DNA of 64,000 nt from Pedobacter nyackensis. Lineage in GTDB: Bacteria > Bacteroidota > Bacteroidia > Sphingobacteriales > Sphingobacteriaceae. Location: assembly GCF_900176505.1 (NCBI RefSeq), contig NZ_FWYB01000018.1:1-64000 (forward strand), written 5' to 3'. The notes beneath the pieces were generated by a model that saw only the letters and a program-made list of their open reading frames with translations, had not been told where the DNA came from and searched no databases. Shown here in pieces: positions 8,427-15,740 of the stretch (position 1 is the stretch's first letter; the number at the start of each line of letters is the position of its first letter). Made by a program: the position numbers and the translations under genes.

Positions 8427-8825
8427 TTACCTCTTCCTCCAAAACTTAACCACGAAAATCAAAATTCCAATCCCAATAATTATAACTACTCCATACACCC
8501 ACAAATCCGGAGGCTCAGTTTTTTTCATCGTTTCCCGCTGCTGCATCACTTGCTTCTCATCCGTATTAACTGTACTACGCTTCGCCTCTTCTATATTTTC
8601 GCGGATGTTCTGATACTGGAATACCGAACTATCATTCCAATACGTGTAAATATTCGTTTCCTTGCTCGCAGTTTTTAAGTTTACACGTTCCAGGTAAGTT
8701 TTGTGGTTCGTCTCTAAATTGTTCTCCATCGTAGTTTTTGTGTTTTTTTTGAACAACATACAACCTGCAGAAAGCGCTAAAATCAGACAAATCAGCTCTA
8801 GCATTCTTCTAATAGGATACAGCAT
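8427..8825 (-). CDS. Small two-TM membrane protein, last gene of a lysis-like cassette
   Basis: The 132-residue product has an N-terminal hydrophobic segment with a Cys (ELICLILALSAGCMLF), a ~75-residue charged, probably helical, middle (KTYLERVNLKTASKE, NIREN, EKQVMQQRETMKK), and a C-terminal transmembrane helix (VYGVVIIIGIGILIFVVKFW) ending in KR. The sequence SAGC could serve as a lipobox, though the Arg-rich start is unusual. I do not recognise the family. Its ATG overlaps the stop codon of the upstream 54-codon gene (TAATG), so translation is probably coupled. A spanin-like or holin-like role is a guess from context only. Confidence 0.7.
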   Translation of the reverse strand: MLYPIRRMLELICLILALSAGCMLFKKNTKTTMENNLETNHKTYLERVNLKTASKETNIYTYWNDSSVFQYQNIRENIEEAKRSTVNTDEKQVMQQRETMKKTEPPDLWVYGVVIIIGIGILIFVVKFWRKR

Positions 8826-8989
8826 TACTCACCTCCGGTTTCTTTAAACTGACGTTTTAATGCTTTCTGTTTTGTTTTCAATACCCGCTGCTCTTCCTTT
8901 TTCATTAACCTATCTAATTCCGATAGCATTGAAAGCCCTCCGCTTCTATGCAAGCGGTTTACTTTTTTTATCATTAAACTCCGTGTCAT
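8825..8989 (-). CDS. 54-residue basic protein (short coupled gene)
   Basis: Reading leftward from the ATG at 8989 gives MTRSLMIKKVNRLHRSGG, then a strongly charged helix (SELDRLMKKEEQRVLK, KQKALKRQFKE) and a TAA at 8825-8827. It is 54 residues, Lys/Arg-rich and without a membrane segment. Its start overlaps the stop of the CHAP-like gene by four bases (ATGA), and its stop overlaps the start of the next gene (TAATG). These two junctions are the main evidence that it is real. No family was recognised. Confidence 0.7.
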   Translation of the reverse strand: MTRSLMIKKVNRLHRSGGLSMLSELDRLMKKEEQRVLKTKQKALKRQFKETGGE

Positions 8990-9528
8990 AATGCAGCTCC
9001 TTTCTTTTTTGAATTGTTATTGATCCAGTCCGAATAGCGGTAAATAGTCTTTACATGCCTTAGCTTCCTATACACACCATCACCATTTCTCGATCCGTTT
9101 GTATTTGTATTGCCTTCCACACAACTCAGCCAATTGCCGTTTACCCTTTCAACCACGCCGCAATGCGCAATCCTTTTTAGCGAGGGAAAGTAAACTCCAA
9201 ACAAAACTCCCGGTGCAGGTATTTTAACCAGCCTGCGCGAAGGAAACAGGGCGGGAGACCAACCTGTAACAGGCGCCGAATAACCTCCTTTTTTAAATAC
9301 CCAACTTAAAAAAGCTGCGCACCAGGGCTCGCCCTTCTTTAAGCCAACACTGGCTAGATAAGCTTCTACCTCCGGACCATCATTATTACCTGTCGCTTCT
9401 CTAATCCCTATTTGCGATTGTGCAATGGCAACAATCTGCTCATGGCTTACATCACTGCTGCCAGACAGCCCACGGCCACCAACAATAGCAAAGCAAAACA
9501 TGCAAAGTAAAATCCTAACTGTTGCCAT
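8986..9528 (-). CDS. CHAP-like cysteine peptidase/amidase (peptidoglycan hydrolase)
   Basis: The 180-residue product has a hydrophobic N-terminus (RILLCMFCFAIVGG) that fits a signal peptide or signal anchor, then a NlpC/CHAP-type domain resembling the TIGR02594 group. Likely catalytic residues are Cys70 (PWCAAFLSWV), His122 (IAHCGVV) and Asn140 (CVEGNTNTNG). The QIGIREATGNNDGPEV segment before the cysteine is typical of these enzymes, which cut peptidoglycan stem or cross-bridge peptides. The start at 9528 lies inside the preceding gene (82-base overlap), and the end overlaps the next ATG by four bases. The organisation resembles a holin-endolysin pair, but the signal sequence suggests export could be independent of a holin. 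Confidence 0.82.
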   Translation of the reverse strand: MATVRILLCMFCFAIVGGRGLSGSSDVSHEQIVAIAQSQIGIREATGNNDGPEVEAYLASVGLKKGEPWCAAFLSWVFKKGGYSAPVTGWSPALFPSRRLVKIPAPGVLFGVYFPSLKRIAHCGVVERVNGNWLSCVEGNTNTNGSRNGDGVYRKLRHVKTIYRYSDWINNNSKKKGAAL

Positions 9529-9821
9529 ATCTTCAAGAATTTAAATTGTGAAACCATCAATCCTAAACCGGGTAACCCCAAAGCCCTCCAGGAGCGCTGC
9601 AATAACCACCAGCATAAGGGCAGTATCATTAAAAAGCTAATGAATGCCAGTAGCACCAGGAGCCAAATCGCAGGGTCTATATACCCGGCAGTACTATTTT
9701 CAAACTGCATAATTTTAGGTGCAGTAAACCATACCAACAGCAGCAGTCCAAAAAATATAAAGTCGGTAGCGTACTTAATCACCACAAAAACTGCCGACTT
9801 GCTTAAAAATGTTGTCTTCAT
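9447..9821 (-). CDS. Multi-TM small membrane protein (holin-like by position)
   Basis: The 124-residue product has three hydrophobic stretches: FIFFGLLLLVWFTA (about 22-35), PAIWLLVLLAFISFLMILPLCWWLL (about 50-74) and LGFYFACFALLLLVAVGCLAAV at the C-terminus. Positive residues lie at the N-terminus and in the second loop. I do not recognise the family. Size, topology and position immediately before a peptidoglycan hydrolase suggest a holin-like or export-assisting role; this is inference. Its 3' end overlaps the hydrolase gene by 82 bases, so the two are almost certainly co-transcribed. Confidence 0.72.
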   Translation of the reverse strand: MKTTFLSKSAVFVVIKYATDFIFFGLLLLVWFTAPKIMQFENSTAGYIDPAIWLLVLLAFISFLMILPLCWWLLQRSWRALGLPGLGLMVSQFKFLKIWQQLGFYFACFALLLLVAVGCLAAVM

Positions 9822-9858
9822 AACGTTTTAGATTATTTGTTTATAGATATCCCTAATT

Positions 9859-9895
9859 GGGGAAGGGCAGGTTCGATAAAAGCCTGCGCTTCCCC
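9859..9895. other. 13-bp stem-loop between the DUF6266 gene and the membrane cassette
   Basis: GGGGAAGGGCAGG (9859-9871) pairs with CCTGCGCTTCCCC (9883-9895), 12 of 13 matching, loop of 11 bases. There is no T-run on either side, so it may be a weak or factor-dependent terminator, or an RNA-processing hairpin separating expression of DUF6266 from the cassette. Confidence 0.55.
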
Positions 9896-9913
9896 TAAAA
9901 GGAATCTGGTTAA

Positions 9914-10561
9914 TTACACCACTACTAGCTCTCCGAGGTATAAGCTGTTGCTAACCTCTTTGCCATTAATGCCTACAAAGCTGATGTAGCAGTGTACGGT
10001 ATCACCAACAAAAGGAGGTGGCAGCTGCAAGGTATATTGCAGCGCAGATCTGGTTATAACACCGGTTAGGACTATAAATTGACTTCTCGTCTCATTATAC
10101 ACTATAAAGCTGGCGGTGTCATCAGCCGATCCATCCTCGCTACCGGCATAGTTTTCCTCCCATATAAACTTCACCTTCGCTGCGGCTTCAGCAGTTGCTG
10201 TAATCATGCGAGGTAGTGGCAGACTGCCTTTGCTAAGCAACAGTTTAGTGAAATCTATCGTGAAATCTGGTGATATGCCGGTAATGGCATTGCTTAGGTT
10301 GTACGATACAGCAGCATTCATAGCCGCCTGGCCAGGTGCTGCGGCATGTTTAAAACCAATGTTGATGATCTTTTTTAAGCGGGCCAAAAATGAAGTCATT
10401 AACTTCATCTTTAACCTGGCTGGCACCTGAGCTTCAGTTGCTGCTCTTTTTACTTTTCGTGGCATGGCCTTAATTAAGTCCATCAGTCTCCAAAAACAGC
10501 CGTAAGCTGTGCCTAATTGTCCCTGAAATCCGCCCAGGAATCCTCTTGATAATTTTCCCAT
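9914..10561 (-). CDS. DUF6266 family protein
   Basis: The 215-residue protein has the family's typical opening (MGKLSRGFLGGFQGQLG, a Trp, then PRKVKRAATEAQ), a basic N-terminal third, the central NAAVSYNLSNAITG / DFTIDFTKLLLSKGSLP segment, and a C-terminal beta-rich half ending GDTVHCYISFVGINGKEVSNSLYLGELVVV. There is no signal peptide or membrane helix. The family appears confined to Bacteroidota and has no known function. The gene is leftward and upstream of the lysis-like cassette, about 90 bases away with a stem-loop between, so it may share that transcript. Recognition is from memory of the family's pattern, not from a search. Confidence 0.8.
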   Translation of the reverse strand: MGKLSRGFLGGFQGQLGTAYGCFWRLMDLIKAMPRKVKRAATEAQVPARLKMKLMTSFLARLKKIINIGFKHAAAPGQAAMNAAVSYNLSNAITGISPDFTIDFTKLLLSKGSLPLPRMITATAEAAAKVKFIWEENYAGSEDGSADDTASFIVYNETRSQFIVLTGVITRSALQYTLQLPPPFVGDTVHCYISFVGINGKEVSNSLYLGELVVV

Positions 10562-10697
10562 AATGATAGGTTTTAAAAATTAATAAATCTGTTAATTACA
10601 TGCAGGCCTTAGCCCTTATGTGTAGGTCCTTCGGAGGTGGCTGGCCAGCTAACACCTTGTCGGTAACCTGAAACAAATTGAAGAATTCTTAAACCCT

Positions 10698-10738
10698 AAA
10701 AAGGGTTAAGGGGTTAAGTTAACCCGGGCTTAACCCCC
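10698..10738 (-). terminator. Nested GGTTAA/TTAACC hairpins after the 418-kDa-free hypothetical gene at 10772
   Basis: GGGGTTAAG (10710-10718) pairs with CTTAACCCC (10729-10737). A second small hairpin, AACCC-TAAAAA-GGGTT, follows at 10692-10707. In the leftward direction the main stem is followed eight bases later by five Ts. It probably ends transcription of the leftward gene at 10772-11989 and separates it from DUF6266. The repeated GGTTAA/TTAACC units also allow alternative pairings. Confidence 0.55.
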
Positions 10739-10771
10739 TTTAAAAGCGCTAAAAACGTAGAAAATATTTTT

Positions 10772-11989
10772 TTATTCAAGTGTCATTTCTTCTAATACTT
10801 TGATCATAGCTTGCAGTGTTTCTATCATCCAATCTATTGTGCGGGTATCAGGTTTCCTACTTTTGTTTAAACTCAATGTGCTGATAGAGTCTGTGCCAAT
10901 TGTGGTTGCATTTTGGGCAATGAAATCTAGGGTGGTCATCATTTTTCCCTTTTCGATGGAGATGAACCGTAGCCGGATAAAAAGTTCTATAAATAGAGCA
11001 AGTTGAGCTACGGTTAGCTTAAATGGAAGTTTAAAATCAAGTTTGTCAGCACGCTCAGTTAAATCTACAGCAGGTTGTTTTTCAAAGGGCGGACTTTGTA
11101 TTGTTGTAATGTGCACCAGCTCGAGACTAATGTAAGTAAGTATCGATTCCGAAATTGGTAGGTTGTCCTTTTCGCAGGCTACATTTGGCTTCAGGTATAT
11201 ATTTTTTATTTCCTTTGCGTACCAGCTAAACTTCTCTACTTGCGCTGCAAAGGTGAGTTCGGTACCTACCTTGGAAGCAATGTAATGCTTGCAATAATCA
11301 TGAAAGCTTTCTGTATTAAAATTCAGATAGATGAGGTTTACCATAGCCTTCTCTGTCCAGTCTATATCTTTGTTCTCTGAAAGGAGATTAAGCATATTAT
11401 CCATCATTAATTTAGCATAGTTGAGCTGTTGATAACTGCAGCTTTCTCTCGCGCAATGGTGGGTTATATAATCCAGGATCGTTTGTTGTAAAGCAGTATC
11501 TATGGATTTGCTTTTCAGTTTGGCTTTTAATACATTCAGATTGCGGTTTAGTAGTTCGGCCGATTCAATACGGTAGGTATAGGGAACGAATATGCTGAGG
11601 TCAAAATATTTGCTCTGCTCTTTTTCTATATGGTTGAGCATGTTTTCGAGCGTTGTTATGATGCATTGGTATAAGCTTATGGCCTGGTGGTAAGTATCTG
11701 GTTCAATAAGTTCTTTTTCCAAGCTCTCCATATGTTTTCCGGTAGTGTCCATTAAATTGATGGCTTCACGCTGATGAGATTGTATATACCGTTCCAAATG
11801 GATTTCTTCTAAATTTCGGCAGGGTGCATTTTTAAATTCATTGATAATCCTATGTCCTTCGGCTGAAACCTCTTGTTTCAACTTGTCAATCGTTTTTACT
11901 TGTAAAGTAGTAGCAATGTTTAAAGGGTCAAAATCAGTACACAGAAGATTCCCAAAGCTTAGTAGCTCCAATTTGGCTTGATGTGGCAT
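10772..11989 (-). CDS. Hypothetical helical protein, possibly RteC-like
   Basis: The 405-residue soluble protein is almost all alpha-helical by composition (LEEIHLERYIQSHQREAINLM, ISLYQCIITTLENMLNHIEKE). The C-terminal ~100 residues (LPFKLTVAQLALFIELFIRLRFI, MTTLDFIAQNATTI, ISTLSLNKSRKPDTRTIDWMIETLQAMIKVLEEM) loosely recall the C-terminal domain of RteC, which controls excision of conjugative transposons in Bacteroides, but the match is weak and no transfer genes are nearby. Eight or so Cys residues, including CARESC, are scattered through the middle. The ATG at 11989 is preferred to the TTG at 12013. It is a single-gene unit. Confidence 0.7.
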   Translation of the reverse strand: MPHQAKLELLSFGNLLCTDFDPLNIATTLQVKTIDKLKQEVSAEGHRIINEFKNAPCRNLEEIHLERYIQSHQREAINLMDTTGKHMESLEKELIEPDTYHQAISLYQCIITTLENMLNHIEKEQSKYFDLSIFVPYTYRIESAELLNRNLNVLKAKLKSKSIDTALQQTILDYITHHCARESCSYQQLNYAKLMMDNMLNLLSENKDIDWTEKAMVNLIYLNFNTESFHDYCKHYIASKVGTELTFAAQVEKFSWYAKEIKNIYLKPNVACEKDNLPISESILTYISLELVHITTIQSPPFEKQPAVDLTERADKLDFKLPFKLTVAQLALFIELFIRLRFISIEKGKMMTTLDFIAQNATTIGTDSISTLSLNKSRKPDTRTIDWMIETLQAMIKVLEEMTLE

Positions 11990-11996
11990 AAATAGT

Positions 11997-12128
11997 TTGG
12001 TTTTTATATACAATAGTTGGATTAATTACGAAGAGGAAGCTTTCCTCGCAATTGAAAAGGCTGATGTCGCAATGCCCGTTCCTTTTACTAGTCCTTTATA
12101 CAATGGAGAGATGAAAGCGTTGATTTAA
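11997..12128 (+). pseudogene. Possible C-terminal gene fragment
   Basis: A rightward frame without an ATG start runs to a TAA at 12126-12128. It reads WINYEEEAFLAIEKADVAMP, then VPFTSPLYNGEMKALI, a composition like the tail of a real protein and more GC-rich than the AT-rich DNA after it. The frame is closed upstream at 11979. It may be the decayed end of a gene whose body was replaced by the leftward hypothetical gene. I cannot name the family, and chance is not excluded. Confidence 0.25.
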
Positions 12129-12585
12129 AAATAAAATTAATTGGTTCAATATATTGATAAAATTATTTTAAATAAAATTAAGAATATAACATTTTTGTTA
12201 TGTTTATTTCTACTTGTACTATAATTGGAGCTGTTGATGGGGTGGAGGAGCTTGTAATAACTATAAAAATAGGATCGATGCTAGCGCTTTCCAAAATATT
12301 GGAATTATTTTTAATATTTTACAATTTAGATTTTAATATTAATTATTTAGATAATTGTTGTTGTTTTTAGGTTTTTTAGTTATATTGGGGTATAGATGTA
12401 ATCAAGGTAAACCTAACGGGTAAACGCTTTGATTTACACCGAAGTATAGATCCTAAAACCATAACATCAGGCCTATGAACTAAAGAAAATAAACAACATA
12501 TCATTTACTTCTTAAATGAGGTATTAATTCAAAGAGTCTCTTCTACCAAAATCTCACAAATGCCGTTCGGAGACAATAGATTAAT
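12129..12585. other. AT-rich gap without a recognisable gene
   Basis: No credible coding frame was seen on either strand. It contains a small hairpin (ATAACA-TTTTT-TGTTAT near 12187) and an imperfect inverted repeat (GTAATCAAGG near 12397 with CTTTGATTTAC near 12427). It may supply promoters for the structured element that follows. Confidence 0.5.
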
Positions 12586-12718
12586 GCCCATAACGAATAT
12601 TATTGTACTTTTGAAGGTGCACTATAGCGTTATGGGCTCTATTGTAAACCCGTGGACAAGGTCGTGAGAAACCTGGTAGAGCGGTATTTAGAGTCCGCTA
12701 TAGTGCATCTTCGTTTTT
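12586..12718 (+). ncRNA. Candidate structured RNA with mutually exclusive stems and a T-run
   Basis: Two inverted repeats interlock. GCCCATAACG (12586-12595) is the exact complement of CGTTATGGGC (12628-12637). The 17-base arm 12613-12629 pairs with 12696-12712 with a single G-U, and that stem is extended after a four-base bulge by 12634-12641 with 12689-12696. The long stem is followed by TTTTT (12714-12718), like an intrinsic terminator. The first stem shares bases 12628-12629 with the second, so the two either compete (antiterminator versus terminator) or form a pseudoknot. The gene at 12805 follows. A 100-bp element with 17-bp terminal inverted repeats (MITE-like) is the alternative. Confidence 0.5.
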
Positions 12719-12804
12719 AACCCTACTGGTGGTTAAAACAGATCATCTCGGCTTCTTCTAAATTCCCATCTGGACTCATATTATTCATCTTTTAAATCAA
12801 TAGT

Positions 12805-13206
12805 ATGAAACTCAATCAGCCAAAAACCACCGAAACTATTTATTTTATCAAGGAGTTTAGTGACTTGGATATCCCTATCCATGTAGCCTTTGATGATTTC
12901 GAAACTGCCAAAGCCTATATAAGCAGGCTCAGAACATTCGGGGATGCCCAAATTGTTGAATGCCAGCTTAACCCTGGCTTTTATACCGATATCACCAGAG
13001 ATTGCTTTTTTGTCCAGCTTAATATGCATAACGATGAGGCTACTGCTCACTATGTTATTGATTTGCAACGTACCGAACTTGCCACCAACGGACATTACTT
13101 TTTTGAAGGCGAACAAATTTGCGTTTATGTGATGGCACTATCGAAGGATGGAGCGATAAAAGCTGCCCGTGAGCTCAAGGACGAAGTAAAGCGAAATCAG
13201 GAATAA
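12805..13206 (+). CDS. Hypothetical protein, 133 residues
   Basis: The product is a small soluble alpha/beta protein: TIYFIKEFSDLDIPIHVAFDD, a helix (ETAKAYISRLRTFG), strands (AQIVECQLNPGFY, CFFVQLNMHND) and a charged C-terminal helix (SKDGAIKAARELKDEVKRNQE). No signal peptide, membrane helix or known catalytic motif was seen and I do not recognise the family. An opposite-strand frame (12781-13116) covers much of it; this one is preferred for its ordinary amino-acid make-up. It follows the structured element at 12586-12718 by about 85 bases, so that element could control it. Confidence 0.6.
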   Translation: MKLNQPKTTETIYFIKEFSDLDIPIHVAFDDFETAKAYISRLRTFGDAQIVECQLNPGFYTDITRDCFFVQLNMHNDEATAHYVIDLQRTELATNGHYFFEGEQICVYVMALSKDGAIKAARELKDEVKRNQE

Positions 13207-13276
13207 GGAGCTAAATTTTGTATAGGTATTTTAGTTATATACGCGCAAGTAGTTAAGGTTCAGCTAAGGATTAAAG

Positions 13277-13343
13277 TCCAACTATACTGCAACTATACTC
13301 CAACTAAAGTCCAACTATTCCTGTAAATAGTTGGACTTTAGTT
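13277..13343. repeat. 11-bp tandem repeats running into an 18-bp perfect hairpin
   Basis: Four 11-base units (TCCAACTATAC, TGCAACTATAC, TCCAACTAAAG, TCCAACTATTC) fill 13277-13320. The last units form the 5' arm (13302-13319) of a perfect 18-bp stem with 13326-13343, loop of six bases. The 11-base period matches one DNA turn, so copies face the same side of the helix, as in an array of protein-binding sites. It lies 94 bases upstream of the gene at 13437. Confidence 0.85.
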
Positions 13344-13436
13344 AGAGTTTGAATGTTTTATACTTGCTGTTTTCTCGAAGGCTTTCCAAACCTTTTACTA
13401 TAGCTGTTGTTTGGTCTATACTTAAATTTATAGATT

Positions 13437-14246
13437 ATGGCGAAATTTGATGGAAAATTCCTGACTGGCGTAATAGGTCCTGCTGTTTACAAGAGACGTG
13501 GTAACACACAATTGGTTACTGCCAAATCGAGGTTAACCAAAGAGGGGCAAACCGAAAGCACAAGAAAAGCAGCAACTCAATTTGGTGTCAGCAGTAGCCT
13601 TGCAGCAGATTTAAGAAGGAATTTAAAGAACATCGTAACAGATTTTTATGATGGTACAATGGTTTATCGCTTTAAAACTGTTGTACAGCAAACCATGAGA
13701 CAGGCAATGTATCATCAAACGGGCGGGTATCATTTTACTACCAACACTTTTGATAAGCTAAATGGTTTTGAGTTTAATGCCGATTCGCCTGTAAATAATA
13801 TTCTTTTTGTGCAGCCGGTGCAAACCATCAACGGAAATATCTTGACCATCAACTTACCAGAGATCCATGTTTCGGAGGATATGAAGTTCCCGCGAAAAGC
13901 AAGCTCCTGCTTATTAAATATTGTAGTGGGTATGTATGATCTTGCTTATGGACACAAAACCATTTGCCCGGTTCAAACCATTGAGATTCCAAATGATAGT
14001 GAAAATGATGTTATTCCTGCTCAGGAATTGACTTTTGAAATAGAACCAGGCTGTTTGTGTGTTTCTGTATTTTCATTTCAGTTTGTACAAAAAACATTTT
14101 CAGGGAACCAGATCATGAATAGTAAAGGGTTTAATCCTGTTGCGGTGTTTAGGGCGGTAATTGCGGAAGGGGAGGTAGATCCGCAAAGGACAGAAAATTG
14201 GCAGGATATGACGTTTAAAAATGGAAACCCTGAGTCTGTTGATTAA
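13437..14246 (+). CDS. Hypothetical protein with DUF6266-like N-terminal pattern
   Basis: The 269-residue protein has no signal peptide. Its opening, MAKFDGKFLTGVIGPAVYKR then TKEGQTESTRKAATQFG and a helix (SSLAADLRRNLKNIV), is patterned like the DUF6266 opening (MGK..GFLGGF.G..G, basic stretch, TE..Q). The rest is beta-rich (LTINLPEIHV, CLLNIVVGMYDLAYG, LTFEIEPGCLCVSVFSFQFV). A distant relation to the DUF6266 protein at 9914 is an inference from layout only. An 11-bp repeat array and hairpin lie just upstream. It is followed after 114 bases by another hypothetical gene. Confidence 0.7.
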   Translation: MAKFDGKFLTGVIGPAVYKRRGNTQLVTAKSRLTKEGQTESTRKAATQFGVSSSLAADLRRNLKNIVTDFYDGTMVYRFKTVVQQTMRQAMYHQTGGYHFTTNTFDKLNGFEFNADSPVNNILFVQPVQTINGNILTINLPEIHVSEDMKFPRKASSCLLNIVVGMYDLAYGHKTICPVQTIEIPNDSENDVIPAQELTFEIEPGCLCVSVFSFQFVQKTFSGNQIMNSKGFNPVAVFRAVIAEGEVDPQRTENWQDMTFKNGNPESVD

Positions 14247-14360
14247 GGAATATGAGTGGGTCAATTTTATTATTAGGCATGGGGACACTTCTGGCTAGCG
14301 GATCTTAATGAACGCTGTTTGTGATTTTTTTTTAAATTCGTCAATACCAAATACAACTGA

Positions 14361-15617
14361 ATGGACAGAAAAAAAAAGAAACAAGCGGCAATTAAGTCGG
14401 TAGTTAAGGTTGAGCAGCTACGCAAGGCCATGAAGCAACGCTTTTTGGATCGTACAAAAAAAATAATTACCCTGGTGGGCGGTGAAGATCTATATGATTA
14501 TTTCACTGATATCTATTTAGAAAAGCTTTTTGAAATTCGTTACAAGATGCTAAAAGCTATACCAGCCCCTGGATCATCTATCACCAAGAGCAGGGTAATT
14601 CAATTCAATAAGCTATTGTATGAGCTAATGGAGGGTGTAGAAGTTACTTTTCCAAATGGCAATTCAATTCCAATTAGCTGGTACCTTGAGGAAGGGATGA
14701 CATTGGCTAGTAGTATTAATATGTTTGAAACGGATTTTGATCCTAAAATGAAGGAAGTTAAGGAGTGTTTCTCTTTCTGCTCGCGTGATGGTGAATTTCA
14801 TAATGATTTGCAGGACGCACTAATTGGAATCGTGTCTGATACCTGCTTAATGCTGAATGATTATAATGACCATGTTTATATGGCTGATCTTGATGAGAGT
14901 CCTTGTTTTGCGGAATTCAATATGGGGAATGAGATTATTATCGACTCCTTTAAGCCAAAGAAAGAAACAATTGAAACAAGGAAAGGCATGCGTAATGCTA
15001 TACGTCTGGGCTACTTTTCTGAAGACTTTGAATGGGAGCATGTTAATGTTAAACCATCATTATTGGGTTTCAATACCATAAGCCTGGATATCCCTCTTGA
15101 AATATATATCACCACTCATGCATTCGACAGGCTACAGGAAAGAATAAATATCACCCCCGGAATCATGCATCGAATTTTGGTACTCATCTTCATACAGTCA
15201 GAAATACCGCACCGATGGAAAGGAGATGCAAGTCATGTTGAATTTAGAGTCTCTGATGAGAAGGTTGGATATCTTGTCCTGAAAATGGATGCCGGTAAAT
15301 TAGTGATCCATACTTTTTTATTTCTAACCAACAACGATACTTTTGAAGGTGAAAAACTTGGACGCCTCCTAAGTGTCGTTAAGGAGGATAAAAAATATCT
15401 GGAGATTGATACGCTCCCGGCTTTTAACGCCTATCATATTGACAAAAATGAAAAACTTAGCAAACTGTTTAAAGAGGCGGGTTGTGGATCCTTGCTAAAA
15501 CTGGGACACCTTCAGGAATTTACGGCCAACCAGATCGCAGATAAAGATCCTGAATCTATTTTACATTATTTAGCAGATGCGCCTTATTTCAGGAGGCAGG
15601 CTTCTCAACTTGATTGA
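14361..15617 (+). CDS. Hypothetical protein, 418 residues
   Basis: The protein starts with a very basic helix (MDRKKKKQAAIKSVVKVEQL) and continues as a mixed alpha/beta soluble protein. The central part has ITTHAFDRLQERINITPG, reminiscent of small toxin-like or nuclease-like domains that contain H..RL..R, but without enough further match to assign one. The strands VEFRVSDEKVGYLVLKMDAGKLVIHTFLFLTNN follow that motif, consistent with a compact beta sheet next to the His/Arg helix. No membrane segments or signal peptide. Its partners are the unknown genes upstream in the same orientation; the sigma-factor module downstream starts a new unit. Confidence 0.7.
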   Translation: MDRKKKKQAAIKSVVKVEQLRKAMKQRFLDRTKKIITLVGGEDLYDYFTDIYLEKLFEIRYKMLKAIPAPGSSITKSRVIQFNKLLYELMEGVEVTFPNGNSIPISWYLEEGMTLASSINMFETDFDPKMKEVKECFSFCSRDGEFHNDLQDALIGIVSDTCLMLNDYNDHVYMADLDESPCFAEFNMGNEIIIDSFKPKKETIETRKGMRNAIRLGYFSEDFEWEHVNVKPSLLGFNTISLDIPLEIYITTHAFDRLQERINITPGIMHRILVLIFIQSEIPHRWKGDASHVEFRVSDEKVGYLVLKMDAGKLVIHTFLFLTNNDTFEGEKLGRLLSVVKEDKKYLEIDTLPAFNAYHIDKNEKLSKLFKEAGCGSLLKLGHLQEFTANQIADKDPESILHYLADAPYFRRQASQLD

Positions 15618-15740
15618 AATGAATTTTTATAGTCATACCGTTAAATGTCATTTAATATTTATAAAATTGTAGATAAGTCTTCAATACGCCCTTGGAAGAA
15701 AAATAGTTTAAATTAAATATAATTGAGGCAAAGAGGTAAT

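Noticed and set aside
8256..8678. Rightward 140-residue frame after DUF1905
   Set aside because: It overlaps DUF1905 and runs through a terminator and over the leftward membrane gene; composition is His/Ser/Leu-biased as in antisense reads.
10772..11989. Firm RteC assignment and a conjugative transposon
   Set aside because: Similarity is limited to a vague C-terminal helical pattern, and no mobilisation, transfer or integrase gene is present.
12660..12712. tRNA-like string GGTAGAGCGG resembling a tRNA D-arm
   Set aside because: No acceptor stem, anticodon arm or T-arm can be placed around it; it belongs to the structured element instead.
12781..13116. Leftward 111-residue frame over the gene at 12805
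   Set aside because: It is the antisense of a rightward frame with better composition; two genes in full overlap are unlikely.
8427..15617. Prophage
   Set aside because: No structural, packaging, integrase or repressor genes were found, only a lysis-like cassette and unknown genes.
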